Below are positions 22,222 through 33,300 of a stretch of DNA of 35,305 nucleotides, one piece after another. Location: contig CAJUID010000033.1 in the NCBI GenBank assembly GCA_910585905.1, positions 1-35,305 of the forward strand, written 5' to 3'. Under the pieces are notes generated by a model. It worked only from the letters and a program-made list of their open reading frames with translations. It ran no database searches and was not told where the DNA came from. Numbering within the stretch: the first letter of the stretch is position 1; every line of letters starts with the position of its first letter. Position numbers and translations under genes: made by a program. The stretch is from an uncultured Lachnospiraceae bacterium (GTDB lineage Bacteria; Bacillota; Clostridia; Lachnospirales; Lachnospiraceae).

Positions 22222-25200
22222 ATGGAGAAAAACAGGATACATCCGGTTGCAGTGAGTAATGGTGTGAGAATGAGTTATGCTAGGCAGCATGAAGTACTTG
22301 AGATGCCGAATCTTATTGAAGTACAGACAAATTCTTACCAATGGTTCTTGGACGAAGGGCTGAAAGAAGTTTTTCGTGACATTTCGCCGATTTCTGATTT
22401 CGGCGGCCATCTGAGCCTGGAATTTGTAGATTTCGAATTATGCCGTGATGAGACGAAGTATGACATTGACCAGTGTAAAGAGAGAGATGCAACATATGCT
22501 GCTCCACTAAAAGTAAAAGTGCGGCTGCATAATAAAGAAACAGAAGAGATTAAGGAACATGAAATCTTTATGGGTGACTTGCCGTTGATGACCGCAACCG
22601 GTACATTTGTTATTAACGGTGCGGAACGTGTTATTGTAAGCCAGTTGGTGCGTTCACCAGGCATTTATTATGCGATTGGGCATGATAAAATTGGTAAGGA
22701 GTTATATTCGGCAACTGTAATTCCAAACCGTGGTGCATGGCTTGAGTATGAGACGGATTCCAATGATGTGTTTTCAGTCCGCGTAGATAGAAATCGAAAG
22801 GTACCGATAACTGTGTTTCTTCGTGCATTGGGGCTAGGCACCAATGAGCAGATCAAAGAAGTTTTTGGTGATGAGCCAAAGATTCTTGCGAGTATAGAGA
22901 AGGATACAACAGACAACTATCAGGATGGACTTTTGGAATTGTATAAGAAGCTCCGTCCAGGTGAGCCGCTTTCTGTTGACAGTGCGGAGAACCTTTTAAA
23001 TGGCATGTTTTTTGATGCAAAAAGATACGATCTGGCAAAGGTTGGCAGATATAAATTTAACAAGAAATTACATTTTCGATATAGAATAACAGGCTGTATT
23101 TTGGCCGAAGATGCTGTTTCTCCAGCAACAGGCGAAGTATTTGAGGCTGGGACATTGATTACAGAAGAATTAGCTGTCCGTATGCAGAATGCAGCGATTC
23201 CGTTTGTAATGGTAGAAAAAGAAGAAAGAGTTACAAAAATTCTTTCTAATATGATGGTAGACCTCCGTGAGTTTCTTCCTGGTGTCGATCCAAGGGAATT
23301 AGGAGTTACCGAAAATGTCTATTATCCTTTATTAAAGGAGATTTTAGATGAGAATGATACGGAAGAGGCAATTAAGGAAGTTATTTCTGTTAGCATTCCA
23401 GAGCTGATTCCAAAGCATATTACAAAGGAAGATATCTTTGCTTCTATTAATTATAATATGCATCTGGAATACGGTGTGGGAAATGATGATGATATTGATC
23501 ACTTGGGAAATAGACGTATCCGTGCTGTCGGCGAGTTGCTGCAGAACCAGTACCGCATTGGACTGTCCCGTATGGAGAGGGTAGTTCGTGAACGTATGTC
23601 TACACAGGATATTACTACGATTACGGCACAATCCTTAATCAATATTAAGCCGGTTACGGCAGCGGTAAAGGAGTTTTTTGGAAGTTCTCAGTTGTCACAG
23701 TTTATGGATCAGAACAATCCGTTGAGTGAGCTGACTCATAAGCGCCGTCTTTCTGCATTGGGTCCAGGTGGTTTGTCAAGGGACCGTGCAGGGTTTGAGG
23801 TCCGTGATGTACATTACACACATTATGGGCGTATGTGTCCGGTAGAGACGCCAGAAGGTCCGAATATTGGATTGATTAACTCTCTGGCATCTTATGCGCG
23901 TATTAATGAATATGGTTTTATAGAAGCTCCTTACCGCAAGGTGGATAAGAGCGATCCAGAAAATCCACGTGTAACAGATGAGGTGATCTATTTATCTGCT
24001 GATGAGGAAGACCGTTTTATTGTGGCACAGGCGAATGAAAAGTTAGATGAGGAAGGCCATTTCGAGAATAAAACGGTATCTGGCCGTTTTCGTGAAGAAA
24101 CTTCTAGTTTTGAAAAGACGAAAATAGATTTAATGGACGTATCTCCGAAAATGGTATTTTCCGTGGCGACTGCAATGATTCCGTTCTTGGAGAATGATGA
24201 TGCAAACCGTGCACTGATGGGGTCCAACATGCAGCGTCAGGCAGTACCGCTTCTTGTAACGGAAGCTCCTGCAGTTGGAACAGGTATGGAGATGAAGGCT
24301 GCAGTCGATTCTGGAAACTGTGTGATTGCACAGGAGGATGGCGTTGTGGAGCGTTCGGCTTCCAATGAGATTGTGGTTAAGACGTCTTCTGGAGAACGCC
24401 GGAGATACAAGCTTGCCAAGTTCCAGCGCAGTAATCAAGGAACCAGTATGAACCACCGCCCGATTGTTAGTAAGGGGGATGCAGTAAAGGCAGGACAGGT
24501 TATTGCCGATGGTCCTTCTACCTGCGGAGGCGAGATTGCGCTTGGAAAGAATCCGTTAATCGGTTTTATGACATGGGAAGGTTACAATTACGAGGATGCC
24601 GTACTGTTAAGCGAAAGGCTTGTACAGGCCGATGTTTATACCTCGGTTCATATTAATGAATATGAGGCGGAGGCGAGAGATACAAAACTTGGTGCGGAAG
24701 AGATTACGCGTGATGTGCCAGGTGTCGGTGATGATGCCTTAAAGGACCTGGATGAGAGAGGAATTATCCGAATTGGTGCGGAAGTGCGAGCAGGTGATAT
24801 CTTGGTCGGTAAGGTTACACCGAAGGGTGAGACAGAGCTGACAGCAGAAGAGAGGCTTCTTCGTGCGATTTTCGGGGAGAAAGCAAGAGAAGTGCGTGAT
24901 ACTTCTTTGAAAGTGCCACATGGTGAATTTGGTGTAATTGTAGATGCAAAGGTGTTTACAAGGGAAAATGGCGATGAGCTTCCGCCGGGTGTTAATGAAA
25001 CAGTTCGGATATATATTGCCCAGAAACGTAAGATTCAGGTTGGCGATAAGATGGCAGGACGTCATGGTAATAAGGGTGTTGTTTCCAGGGTTCTTCCAGT
25101 GGAGGATATGCCATTCCTTCCAAACGGGCGGCCTCTTGATATCGTTTTGAACCCATTGGGTGTGCCTTCCCGTATGAATATCGGGCAGGTGTTGGAGATT

Positions 25201-26106
25201 CATTTAAGTCTTGCGGCAAAAGCGCTTGGTTTTAATGTTGGTACTCCGGTATTTGATGGTGCAAATGAGTATGATATTATGGACACGCTGGAGCTTGCCA
25301 ATGACTATGTTAATACACCGTTAAATCAAGAAGAACTGAAAACTGCATTGGAAACTGCAGAGGCAGAAAATAATGAAGGTGAATTGGAACGTTTAAAGAA
25401 TATTGTTCCATTTGAAGAGAAATATAAGGATATCTTAGACCCGGAGGTGTTCCGGTATCTAATGGAAAACAAAGCGTACCGCAAGGAATGGGCTGGAGTG
25501 CCGATTAACCGTGATGGAAAAGTCCGCCTGCGTGATGGACGTACAGGAGATTATTTTGATGGAGCTGTAACGGTTGGTTTCATGCATTATTTGAAACTGC
25601 ATCATCTGGTTGATGATAAGATCCATGCACGTTCTACTGGCCCGTATTCCTTAGTAACACAGCAGCCTCTTGGTGGTAAGGCACAGTTTGGTGGACAGCG
25701 TTTTGGCGAGATGGAGGTTTGGGCGCTGGAAGCATATGGCGCAGCATATACTCTTCAGGAAATCCTTACGGTGAAGTCGGATGATGTTGTTGGGCGTGTA
25801 AAAACTTATGAAGCTATTATTAAGGGAGATAATATTTCTGAGCCGGGTATCCCAGAGTCCTTTAAGGTATTGTTAAAGGAGCTGCAGGCACTGGCACTGG
25901 ATGTCACTGTGCTTGATGAGGACGGGAATGAAGTGCTTATGGCTGAGAGCGTTGAAGATGAGGGCAACAGCGATGATATCAAGCCATTGATTGACGGAGA
26001 TGACAATTTTGCATTTGGCATGGATGAATCGTTTGAGTCTGCCGGATTCTCAGAGGGAACTGCAGAAGAGTTAGAAGAAGCATCCTTTAGCGTATTTGAA
26101 GAATAA
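22222..26106 (+). CDS. rpoB: RNA polymerase beta subunit
   Basis: RpoB is the beta subunit of the core RNA polymerase. This 1,294-residue chain has the full set of family blocks, including the rifampicin-binding region SQFMDQNNPLSELTHKRRL (492-510), where D496, H506 and S511 are the wild-type residues (E. coli D516, H526, S531), so rifampicin sensitivity is predicted. Later landmarks are GEMEVWALEAYGAAYTLQE and RQAVPLL. After the conserved core (SFKVLLKELQALALDV) there is an acidic tail of about 70 residues (VEDEGNSDDIKPLIDGDDN), typical of related Firmicutes. The start is ATG 22222, where AAGGAG (22206-22211) is 10 nt upstream and MEKNRIHPV matches the family; the GTG at 22162 is too far upstream. 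rpoC follows after 14 nt. Confidence 0.98.
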   Translation: MEKNRIHPVAVSNGVRMSYARQHEVLEMPNLIEVQTNSYQWFLDEGLKEVFRDISPISDFGGHLSLEFVDFELCRDETKYDIDQCKERDATYAAPLKVKVRLHNKETEEIKEHEIFMGDLPLMTATGTFVINGAERVIVSQLVRSPGIYYAIGHDKIGKELYSATVIPNRGAWLEYETDSNDVFSVRVDRNRKVPITVFLRALGLGTNEQIKEVFGDEPKILASIEKDTTDNYQDGLLELYKKLRPGEPLSVDSAENLLNGMFFDAKRYDLAKVGRYKFNKKLHFRYRITGCILAEDAVSPATGEVFEAGTLITEELAVRMQNAAIPFVMVEKEERVTKILSNMMVDLREFLPGVDPRELGVTENVYYPLLKEILDENDTEEAIKEVISVSIPELIPKHITKEDIFASINYNMHLEYGVGNDDDIDHLGNRRIRAVGELLQNQYRIGLSRMERVVRERMSTQDITTITAQSLINIKPVTAAVKEFFGSSQLSQFMDQNNPLSELTHKRRLSALGPGGLSRDRAGFEVRDVHYTHYGRMCPVETPEGPNIGLINSLASYARINEYGFIEAPYRKVDKSDPENPRVTDEVIYLSADEEDRFIVAQANEKLDEEGHFENKTVSGRFREETSSFEKTKIDLMDVSPKMVFSVATAMIPFLENDDANRALMGSNMQRQAVPLLVTEAPAVGTGMEMKAAVDSGNCVIAQEDGVVERSASNEIVVKTSSGERRRYKLAKFQRSNQGTSMNHRPIVSKGDAVKAGQVIADGPSTCGGEIALGKNPLIGFMTWEGYNYEDAVLLSERLVQADVYTSVHINEYEAEARDTKLGAEEITRDVPGVGDDALKDLDERGIIRIGAEVRAGDILVGKVTPKGETELTAEERLLRAIFGEKAREVRDTSLKVPHGEFGVIVDAKVFTRENGDELPPGVNETVRIYIAQKRKIQVGDKMAGRHGNKGVVSRVLPVEDMPFLPNGRPLDIVLNPLGVPSRMNIGQVLEIHLSLAAKALGFNVGTPVFDGANEYDIMDTLELANDYVNTPLNQEELKTALETAEAENNEGELERLKNIVPFEEKYKDILDPEVFRYLMENKAYRKEWAGVPINRDGKVRLRDGRTGDYFDGAVTVGFMHYLKLHHLVDDKIHARSTGPYSLVTQQPLGGKAQFGGQRFGEMEVWALEAYGAAYTLQEILTVKSDDVVGRVKTYEAIIKGDNISEPGIPESFKVLLKELQALALDVTVLDEDGNEVLMAESVEDEGNSDDIKPLIDGDDNFAFGMDESFESAGFSEGTAEELEEASFSVFEE

Positions 26107-26120
26107 GATGGAGGGCTACT

Positions 26121-29100
26121 ATGGCAGAAAGTAATGTGAAGGCAGAAAAAAACATCACATATGATGCGATTAAGATTGGCCTTGCTTCTCCAGAGAAAAT
26201 CAGAGAGTGGTCACGTGGAGAGGTAAAAAAGCCGGAAACAATCAACTATAGGACTTTAAAGCCGGAAAAAGATGGTCTTTTCTGTGAGAAGATTTTTGGT
26301 CCAAGCAAGGATTGGGAGTGTCATTGCGGTAAATATAAGAAAATCCGTTACAAAGGTGTGGTCTGTGACCGATGCGGTGTTGAGGTAACAAAAGCAAGTG
26401 TTCGCCGTGAACGTATGGGACACATTGAACTGGCTGCACCGGTATCGCATATTTGGTATTTTAAGGGAATTCCTAGCCGTATGGGTCTGATTCTGGATGT
26501 ATCACCGAGGAATCTGGAAAAAGTGCTCTATTTTGCATCTTATATTGTGCTTGAGACCCAAGACGGGATTGGGCTTAGCCAAAAGCAGATATTATCTGAG
26601 GCGGAATATCAGGAAGCAAAGAAGAACTATGGTGATATGTTCCGTGCTGGAATGGGTGCGGAGTCTATCATGGAGCTTTTGATGAGTATTGACTTGGAAG
26701 AAGAATCCTATGACCTGAAAGCAGAGTTAAAGGACTCTTCTGGCCAGAAGCGTGCCAGGATTATTAAGAGATTAGAGGTAATAGAAGCATTCCGCGAGTC
26801 GGCAAATAAGCCGGAGTGGATGATTTTAACTGTAATTCCTGTAATTCCTCCGGATTTGCGCCCAATGGTACAGTTGGATGGTGGACGTTTTGCTACCTCT
26901 GATATGAATGATCTGTATCGCCGTATTATTAATAGAAATAACCGTTTAAAGAGACTTCTTGAGCTTGGTGCACCTGATATTATTGTGCGCAATGAGAAAA
27001 GAATGCTTCAGGAGGCAGTAGACGCGTTAATTGACAACGGGCGCCGTGGCCGTCCAGTTACAGGTCCTGGAAACCGTGCATTAAAGTCCCTTTCTGATAT
27101 GCTAAAGGGTAAGCAGGGACGTTTCCGCCAGAATCTTCTTGGAAAGCGTGTGGATTATTCCGGCCGTTCTGTTATCGTGGTAGGCCCAGAGCTTAAAATC
27201 TACCAGTGCGGCCTTCCAAAGGAGATGGCGATTGAGCTGTTTAAGCCATTTGTTATGAAGGAATTAGTTTCAGATGGGACAGCGCATAATATAAAGCAGG
27301 CAAAGAAGATGGTTGAGAAGCTTCAGCCAGAGGTCTGGGATGTCCTTGAGGATGTTATACGTGAGCATCCGGTTATGTTAAACCGTGCCCCTACACTTCA
27401 CAGATTAGGAATCCAGGCATTTGAGCCTACTCTGGTTGAAGGTAAGGCGATTAAGCTTCATCCGCTGGTTTGTACTGCGTTTAACGCCGATTTCGACGGT
27501 GACCAGATGGCTGTCCATCTGCCGCTTTCTGTAGAAGCACAAGCGGAGTGCCGTTTCCTTTTGTTATCACCAAACAACCTTTTGAAGCCGTCAGACGGCG
27601 GTGTGGTTGCAGTTCCTTCGCAGGATATGGTGCTTGGTATTTATTATCTGACACAGGAAAGGCCGGGTTCACTTGGTGAGGGGAATTATTATAAGTCAGT
27701 CAATGAGGCAATTATTGCTTATGAAAATAAAGCGTTGACTCTACATTCAAAGATTAAAGTCCGCAGGAGCGGAATAAACAGCAGGGGAGAAAAGGAGAGC
27801 AGAATCGTAGAATCTACTCTGGGGCGTTTTGTATTTAATGAAATCCTGCCACAAGATTTAGGATTTGTGGACCGCAGTAAAGATGAAAATTTCTTAGTTC
27901 CGGAAGTAGATTTCCATGTTGGCAAAAAGCAGTTAAAGCAGATTCTGGAAAAATGCATTAATGCACATGGTGCAACAGGAACTGCTGAGACAATGGATAA
28001 TATCAAAGCGCTCGGTTACAAGTATTCTACTCGTGCTGCAATGACGGTTTCTATTTCTGATATGACAGTGCCAGAGGCAAAGAAGCAAATCCTTGCGGAT
28101 GCTGAGAAGACAGTGGAGACGATTTCACGTAAGTTCCACCGTGGCCTTCTGACAGAGGAAGAGCGCTATAAGGCAGTTATTAATACATGGAAAATTGCCG
28201 ATGATCAGATTACAGACGCGCTTTTAACGGGACTTGATAAGTATAATAACATCTTTATGATGGCGGATTCCGGTGCCCGTGGTTCTGACAAGCAGATTAA
28301 GCAGCTTGCAGGAATGCGTGGTTTGATGGCAGATACATCGGGACGTACGATTGAACTTCCGATTAAGTCTAACTTCCGTGAGGGGCTTGATGTACTGGAG
28401 TATTTCATTTCTGCTCATGGTGCCCGCAAGGGACTTTCCGACACGGCGCTCCGTACAGCCGATTCTGGATACCTGACACGTCGTCTGGTTGATGTGTCTC
28501 AGGAATTGATTATCCGTGAGATTGACTGCTGCGCAGAAAGAGATTTTATTCCTGGTATGGAAATCACAGGATTTATGGATGGCAAGGAAATGATTGAGTC
28601 ACTTGAGGAGCGTATTACAGGACGCTTTGCATGTGAGAGTATCTATGACGATGATGGTGACTTAATTGTTAAGGCAAATCACATGATTACGCCAAAGCGC
28701 GCAGCGCGCATTGTGAATACAAAGGCTGTCATTGATGCAGGCGACGCGGCGAAGGTGAAGATCCGCACAATTCTGACTTGTAAGTCACACATTGGTGTGT
28801 GTGCCAAGTGTTATGGTGCAAATATGGCGACAGGTGAGCCTGTTCAAGTAGGTGAGGCAGTTGGAATTATTGCAGCTCAGTCTATTGGTGAACCGGGTAC
28901 ACAGCTTACGATGCGTACGTTCCATACTGGCGGTGTAGCTGGTGATGATATTACACAGGGTCTTCCTCGTGTCGAGGAGCTTTTTGAGGCACGTAAGCCA
29001 AAGGGACTTGCGATTATCGCGGAGTTTGGTGGAACTGTTGCAATTAAGGATACAAAGAAAAAACGTGAAGTTATTGTTACAAATAAAGAAACCGGAGAGC

Positions 29101-29816
29101 AGAAAGCATATCTAATCCCATACGGCTCCAGAATTAAAGTATTGGAGGGACAGGAATTAGAGGCTGGTGATGAGCTGACAGAAGGTAGTGTAAATCCGCA
29201 TGATATTCTCGCAATCAAGGGGGTACGCGCTGTCCAAGACTATATGATACGTGAAGTACAGCGTGTTTACCGTCTACAGGGCGTGGAGATTAATGATAAG
29301 CATATCGAAGTGATTGTCCGCCAGATGTTAAAGAAGATTCGTATTGAAAATAACGGAGATTCTGCATTCCTTCCAGGTGTTATGGTGGATGCACTAGAAT
29401 ATGAGGATGCTGTTGAGGCTCTTACCGCAGAGGAAAAAGAGCCGCCAGAAGGTAAACAGGTGATGCTTGGAATCACAAAAGCAGCTCTGGCAACAAATTC
29501 TTTCCTTTCCGCGGCTTCGTTCCAGGAGACTACAAAGGTTCTTACAGATGCAGCAATTAAGGGGAAGGTCGATCCGCTGGTTGGGCTGAAAGAAAATGTT
29601 ATTATTGGTAAGCTGATTCCAGCTGGAACTGGTATGAAGTGTTACCGCTCTGTTCAGCTTGATACAGATGAGGCCGCAGAAGAGTTCTTAAGGCAGCGGG
29701 AAGCTGCAGCGAGCAGTTATCTAGATGGAGATGACAGGCTTCAGATAGAGGATGAACCGGAAGAAGCACTGGAGATTGAGGAGGAAGAAGTATACTCTAC
29801 CTCAACAGAGGAGTAA
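26121..29816 (+). CDS. rpoC: RNA polymerase beta' subunit
   Basis: RpoC completes the catalytic core with RpoB. The 1,231 residues include the N-terminal zinc site (C67, C69, C82, C85), the catalytic NADFDGDQ (455-462) whose three Asp bind Mg2+, the second zinc site CKSHIGVCAKC, and the trigger loop GEPGTQLTMRTFHTGG (923-938). The end is acidic (EEALEIEEEEVYS). GGAGG lies 6 nt before the start and the gap to rpoB is 14 nt, so the pair is one operon ending at the terminator at 29847-29891. Length and motifs are normal for a Firmicute beta'. Nothing is missing. Confidence 0.98.
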   Translation: MAESNVKAEKNITYDAIKIGLASPEKIREWSRGEVKKPETINYRTLKPEKDGLFCEKIFGPSKDWECHCGKYKKIRYKGVVCDRCGVEVTKASVRRERMGHIELAAPVSHIWYFKGIPSRMGLILDVSPRNLEKVLYFASYIVLETQDGIGLSQKQILSEAEYQEAKKNYGDMFRAGMGAESIMELLMSIDLEEESYDLKAELKDSSGQKRARIIKRLEVIEAFRESANKPEWMILTVIPVIPPDLRPMVQLDGGRFATSDMNDLYRRIINRNNRLKRLLELGAPDIIVRNEKRMLQEAVDALIDNGRRGRPVTGPGNRALKSLSDMLKGKQGRFRQNLLGKRVDYSGRSVIVVGPELKIYQCGLPKEMAIELFKPFVMKELVSDGTAHNIKQAKKMVEKLQPEVWDVLEDVIREHPVMLNRAPTLHRLGIQAFEPTLVEGKAIKLHPLVCTAFNADFDGDQMAVHLPLSVEAQAECRFLLLSPNNLLKPSDGGVVAVPSQDMVLGIYYLTQERPGSLGEGNYYKSVNEAIIAYENKALTLHSKIKVRRSGINSRGEKESRIVESTLGRFVFNEILPQDLGFVDRSKDENFLVPEVDFHVGKKQLKQILEKCINAHGATGTAETMDNIKALGYKYSTRAAMTVSISDMTVPEAKKQILADAEKTVETISRKFHRGLLTEEERYKAVINTWKIADDQITDALLTGLDKYNNIFMMADSGARGSDKQIKQLAGMRGLMADTSGRTIELPIKSNFREGLDVLEYFISAHGARKGLSDTALRTADSGYLTRRLVDVSQELIIREIDCCAERDFIPGMEITGFMDGKEMIESLEERITGRFACESIYDDDGDLIVKANHMITPKRAARIVNTKAVIDAGDAAKVKIRTILTCKSHIGVCAKCYGANMATGEPVQVGEAVGIIAAQSIGEPGTQLTMRTFHTGGVAGDDITQGLPRVEELFEARKPKGLAIIAEFGGTVAIKDTKKKREVIVTNKETGEQKAYLIPYGSRIKVLEGQELEAGDELTEGSVNPHDILAIKGVRAVQDYMIREVQRVYRLQGVEINDKHIEVIVRQMLKKIRIENNGDSAFLPGVMVDALEYEDAVEALTAEEKEPPEGKQVMLGITKAALATNSFLSAASFQETTKVLTDAAIKGKVDPLVGLKENVIIGKLIPAGTGMKCYRSVQLDTDEAAEEFLRQREAAASSYLDGDDRLQIEDEPEEALEIEEEEVYSTSTEE

Positions 29817-29846
29817 AACTTTAAGTTAAGGATGAAGTGATACAAT

Positions 29847-29891
29847 AGAAAGAGACATGAACATTCCAGTGGGATGTTTCTGTCTCTTTCT
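29847..29891 (+). terminator. Terminator of the rpoBC operon
   Basis: AGAAAGAGACA (29847-29857) and TGTCTCTTTCT (29881-29891) form an 11-bp stem, with further imperfect pairing (CATTCC/GGATG) inside. Only a weak T-rich stretch follows. Confidence 0.7.
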
Positions 29892-30295
29892 AAGTTATTC
29901 CTGAGATGCTTAGTGGGCAGTATTGCAAAGCAGAATATTCTAAGTTAGAGTTAGGAAGTGTTTCATTATATATAGAAGAAAGAGCATATTTTTATGGTTG
30001 TCTATTGCATAGATGAGAGGTATCCATTACAGGATTTTATGGAAATGGGATGTGGAGTGAATGGATACGGCACAAATTAACACAGTTTTGCCACAGTTTG
30101 ACCGCTGTTCCACGGTATTTTATGGTTTTTTTGAAATTTTTTTTTGATAAAAATGTGACTTTATTGTAGCACAATTACCCATAAACAAAAAAACAAATAC
30201 TTAGTTTTTGTGAAATATTGCGTAAAAGTTGGTTAATTATGTGTCAAATCGCAAAATTTCCCAATGGAGCAAAGAAAAGTTTGAAAAAAACAGCA
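29892..30295. other. Intergenic stretch with no recognisable gene
   Basis: About 400 bp, AT-rich, with T- and A-runs (for example ATTTTTTTTTGATAAAAA near 30140). No ORF with a ribosome-binding site, no clear hairpin and no repeat seen elsewhere in the window. Runs of A/T upstream of the next promoter may act as UP elements for strong expression. Confidence 0.4.
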
Positions 30296-30324
30296 TTGAC
30301 AAAATACAACAAATGGTGTAACTT
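30296..30324 (+). promoter_or_regulatory. Promoter of the large surface protein
   Basis: TTGACA (30296-30301, perfect) and TAACTT (30319-30324) are 17 bp apart. A consensus AAGGAGG (30342-30348) follows, 7 nt before the ATG. The strong -35 and ribosome-binding site fit high expression. Confidence 0.6.
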
Positions 30325-30355
30325 ATCTAGTATAAAATTATAAGGAGGCATAGCA

Positions 30356-33300
30356 ATGAGGAAAAATGCAACAAAAATCGCAGCAATGATGTTATCATTA
30401 GCGCTCACAGTAACAAGCGTTAATATTCCTACAACATCTTCTGCAGCAGCTAAAGTGAAGCTTAGTGCTTCTAAAGCGACACTTTATGTTGGCGGTTCTT
30501 CTGCAAAGAAGACCAAGACACTTAAGGCAACTTTTAATGGGAAAAAAGTAAAAGCTACTTTTACATCTAGCAATTCTAAAGTAGCTAAGGTAGGTAAGAA
30601 AACTGGTAAAGTTACTGCTGTAAAGAAAGGTAGTGCAACAATCACTGCTAAGTATAAAGGTAAGAAAGCAACAGCTAAGATTACTGTAAAACAGTATGTA
30701 ACAAAGGTAACTGCATCTCAGGATGTAGTAGAGTTAAAAGAGGGCGAGCATATCAACCTCAGCAAGATGATTACTGTTTCACCGGCAGGTGCTTCTAACA
30801 AGGCAGTTTCTTACAAGTCAGACGATAGTCTGGTAGCAGCTGTAAACAGCAAGGGGACAGTCCTTAAGGGTGTTAAGGAAGGTACAACAGCTATTACAGT
30901 TACAGCTAAGGACGGCAGCAAGAAGAAAACAACAGTAAGAGTTAATGTAACAAAGGGTGATGTTTCAACTAGTGATCCTTCTGCAGCTCCTTCTGATAAG
31001 GAAGCTAAGAATGTTGAGATTTCAGTAGAAAATCCATTCTCAGAGGAATACAAGAATACACTGTTGGTTGGAACAAACGCTCAGGTTAAGGTAAGAGTAA
31101 CTGACGAAGATGGAAAGCCAGTTGCAAACAGAGAAGTTGTTCTGAGCTCTAAGACATTAGATGGTAAGACAACTGTTTACACAAACGCATTCAGAAACCT
31201 TTCTGATGCTGCAAAGAGAACAGATTCAAATGGTTATGTAACATTTGTATATGGTCTTAGTGTAACTCATGATCAGGCTGGTGATCCAATTGATGCTACA
31301 AGCAGTGAGTATGTATCAAGCTATAAGCTGACAGCATCTGTATCTAACAACGTTGAAGCTTCTGTAGATGTGAAGTTTGGTGCGTTAGATTCTGATAGCC
31401 TTACAAATGTTAATATTGTAAATGGTACTCAGGCAGGATATGTTCAGGCACCAACATCAGATGACGGTGGTATGAGCTTCAGCACATTGACAAAGGGTAG
31501 ACTTGGAAGAAATAATGATGTAAATTATGTTTCTAGCCAGAAGGTTTCTCCTCAGGGAACTGCAAGCAATAAGGTAGGTATTGTTGCTGGTGTTCCTAGT
31601 CTTCTTCTGCCAGGTGCAGAGACAACAGAGGCATCTGATGTCAAGGAGACAGTAAGCTTTGATACAGGAAAATATTCCACATATACAACAAAGAACTGGG
31701 GCAAGGTAATTGATTCTGTAAAGGCTTCTAAATTACAGTATGCTACAGTAAACTTTGGTAAGTTGAGCTTATCTAAGTATACAAGATTTGTAGTGCAGGC
31801 ATATATTGTAAATGACCCTGCAAATCCAACTGCTCCAGGTGGATTCAGGAAGATTGATATTATGGGCACAAATGCAGCAGCAGGTAGCTCATATACAGTA
31901 AGCGGTGAAAAGGTTTCTGGTGATTTTGCAGTACAGATTCCGATTGATGAAAAAGCAGACGGATATCTCTATGTAACAGCAGTAGTTGAGTCTAAAGGAC
32001 AGGTTAATACAGATGTCAATGACGGATTTACTGTTAAGAATGTATTAGGTGTACACAGAAAAGGTGCTGTAGATAAGCAGACTGTTCCGTTGAAAGATGT
32101 TACGATTCAGTGGGAGCAGGATACAGAGGCAACATATACTCTTGAAAAAGAGGTTCCTGCAGGCGCAATTAGAGATGCATTAGATGCTAAGTATGCTGGT
32201 ACAAATAAGGCATACACATATATCTATAAGGTTCCTGCTTTCCCTCGTACAGGTAATGCGATTATCACAGTACTGGATAGCACAAAGAAAGTAGTTGACT
32301 ACTATGCAATCCCAACTGTAAATAAAGCAGATGCTTCATCTGTAACAGGTTATACAAACCAGAATGTACTTAGGGACACTGCAGCTGATTTACATCGTAT
32401 TTCAAAGGACGAAGCTTTAAATCAGGTTGGTACTGTTACTTCTACAGCAACAGGTGTGGCTGAGGTTAATTCTGAGAAGTCTGGTGTTACACATGTAATT
32501 GGTACACTTACTTCTACAAACCCTAACATCAAGATTGATGCAACAAATGCAAAAGTTTATTCTTCTGTACATTGGAATCCAATCCCAGAAGCAGTAGCAG
32601 CTAAGACACATGCTAAGGGTGCTGCTTTAGTAGGTCAGCAGATCGTACTGAAAGCACAGCTTGCTGATCAGAATGGCAACCCAGTTTCACTGCGTGGTCA
32701 GTCAGTTGAGTTCTACTATGATGGTGACAAGATTCTTAAGACAGATGTAAATGTTGGTAAGGCTTCTGTAGTTAAGGTTGATACAGAGACAAATGAACTT
32801 GGTCAGGCTGAGTTAGTTCTTGTATCTGACAAAGCAATATCTGTAAATGGAATTTCTGCAAAGACAGGAACTCAGGGTTCTGGTTACCGCTTAGGTTATG
32901 CACTTGGTGGTCAGACAGTTACAGCGGATCATGTTGATTTATATTGGTTAGATGCTAACCTTTACTTTGAGCCAAATGCAAATACAACAGAGAAGATTAG
33001 CACTTCTGCTGCTGAGCCTGCAAAGATTACTACAGGTCATCCTGATATCAAGCCAGTTGTAGGTTCACATTGGGCATATGAAGTTAGAGCAGAAGGTGAG
33101 CTTGTACCAAGCTGTGGTTTAGCTGGATTTAATGCAAACGTTGCTATTTCTGGTCTGAATATTCAGACAACAGTTGGTACTGGCAGCGTAGGTACTGTAT
33201 CAGATAATGCAAATGGTAAGGCAAATGTAACATCTACAAAGGCTGGTTCTACAAAGCTTGTAAATGTATTGGATAGAAACTCTCTTGGTAACGAGATTAA

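Noticed and set aside
23694..23760. Rifampicin-resistance change in rpoB
   Set aside because: The residues at the main resistance positions (D496, H506, S511) are wild type.
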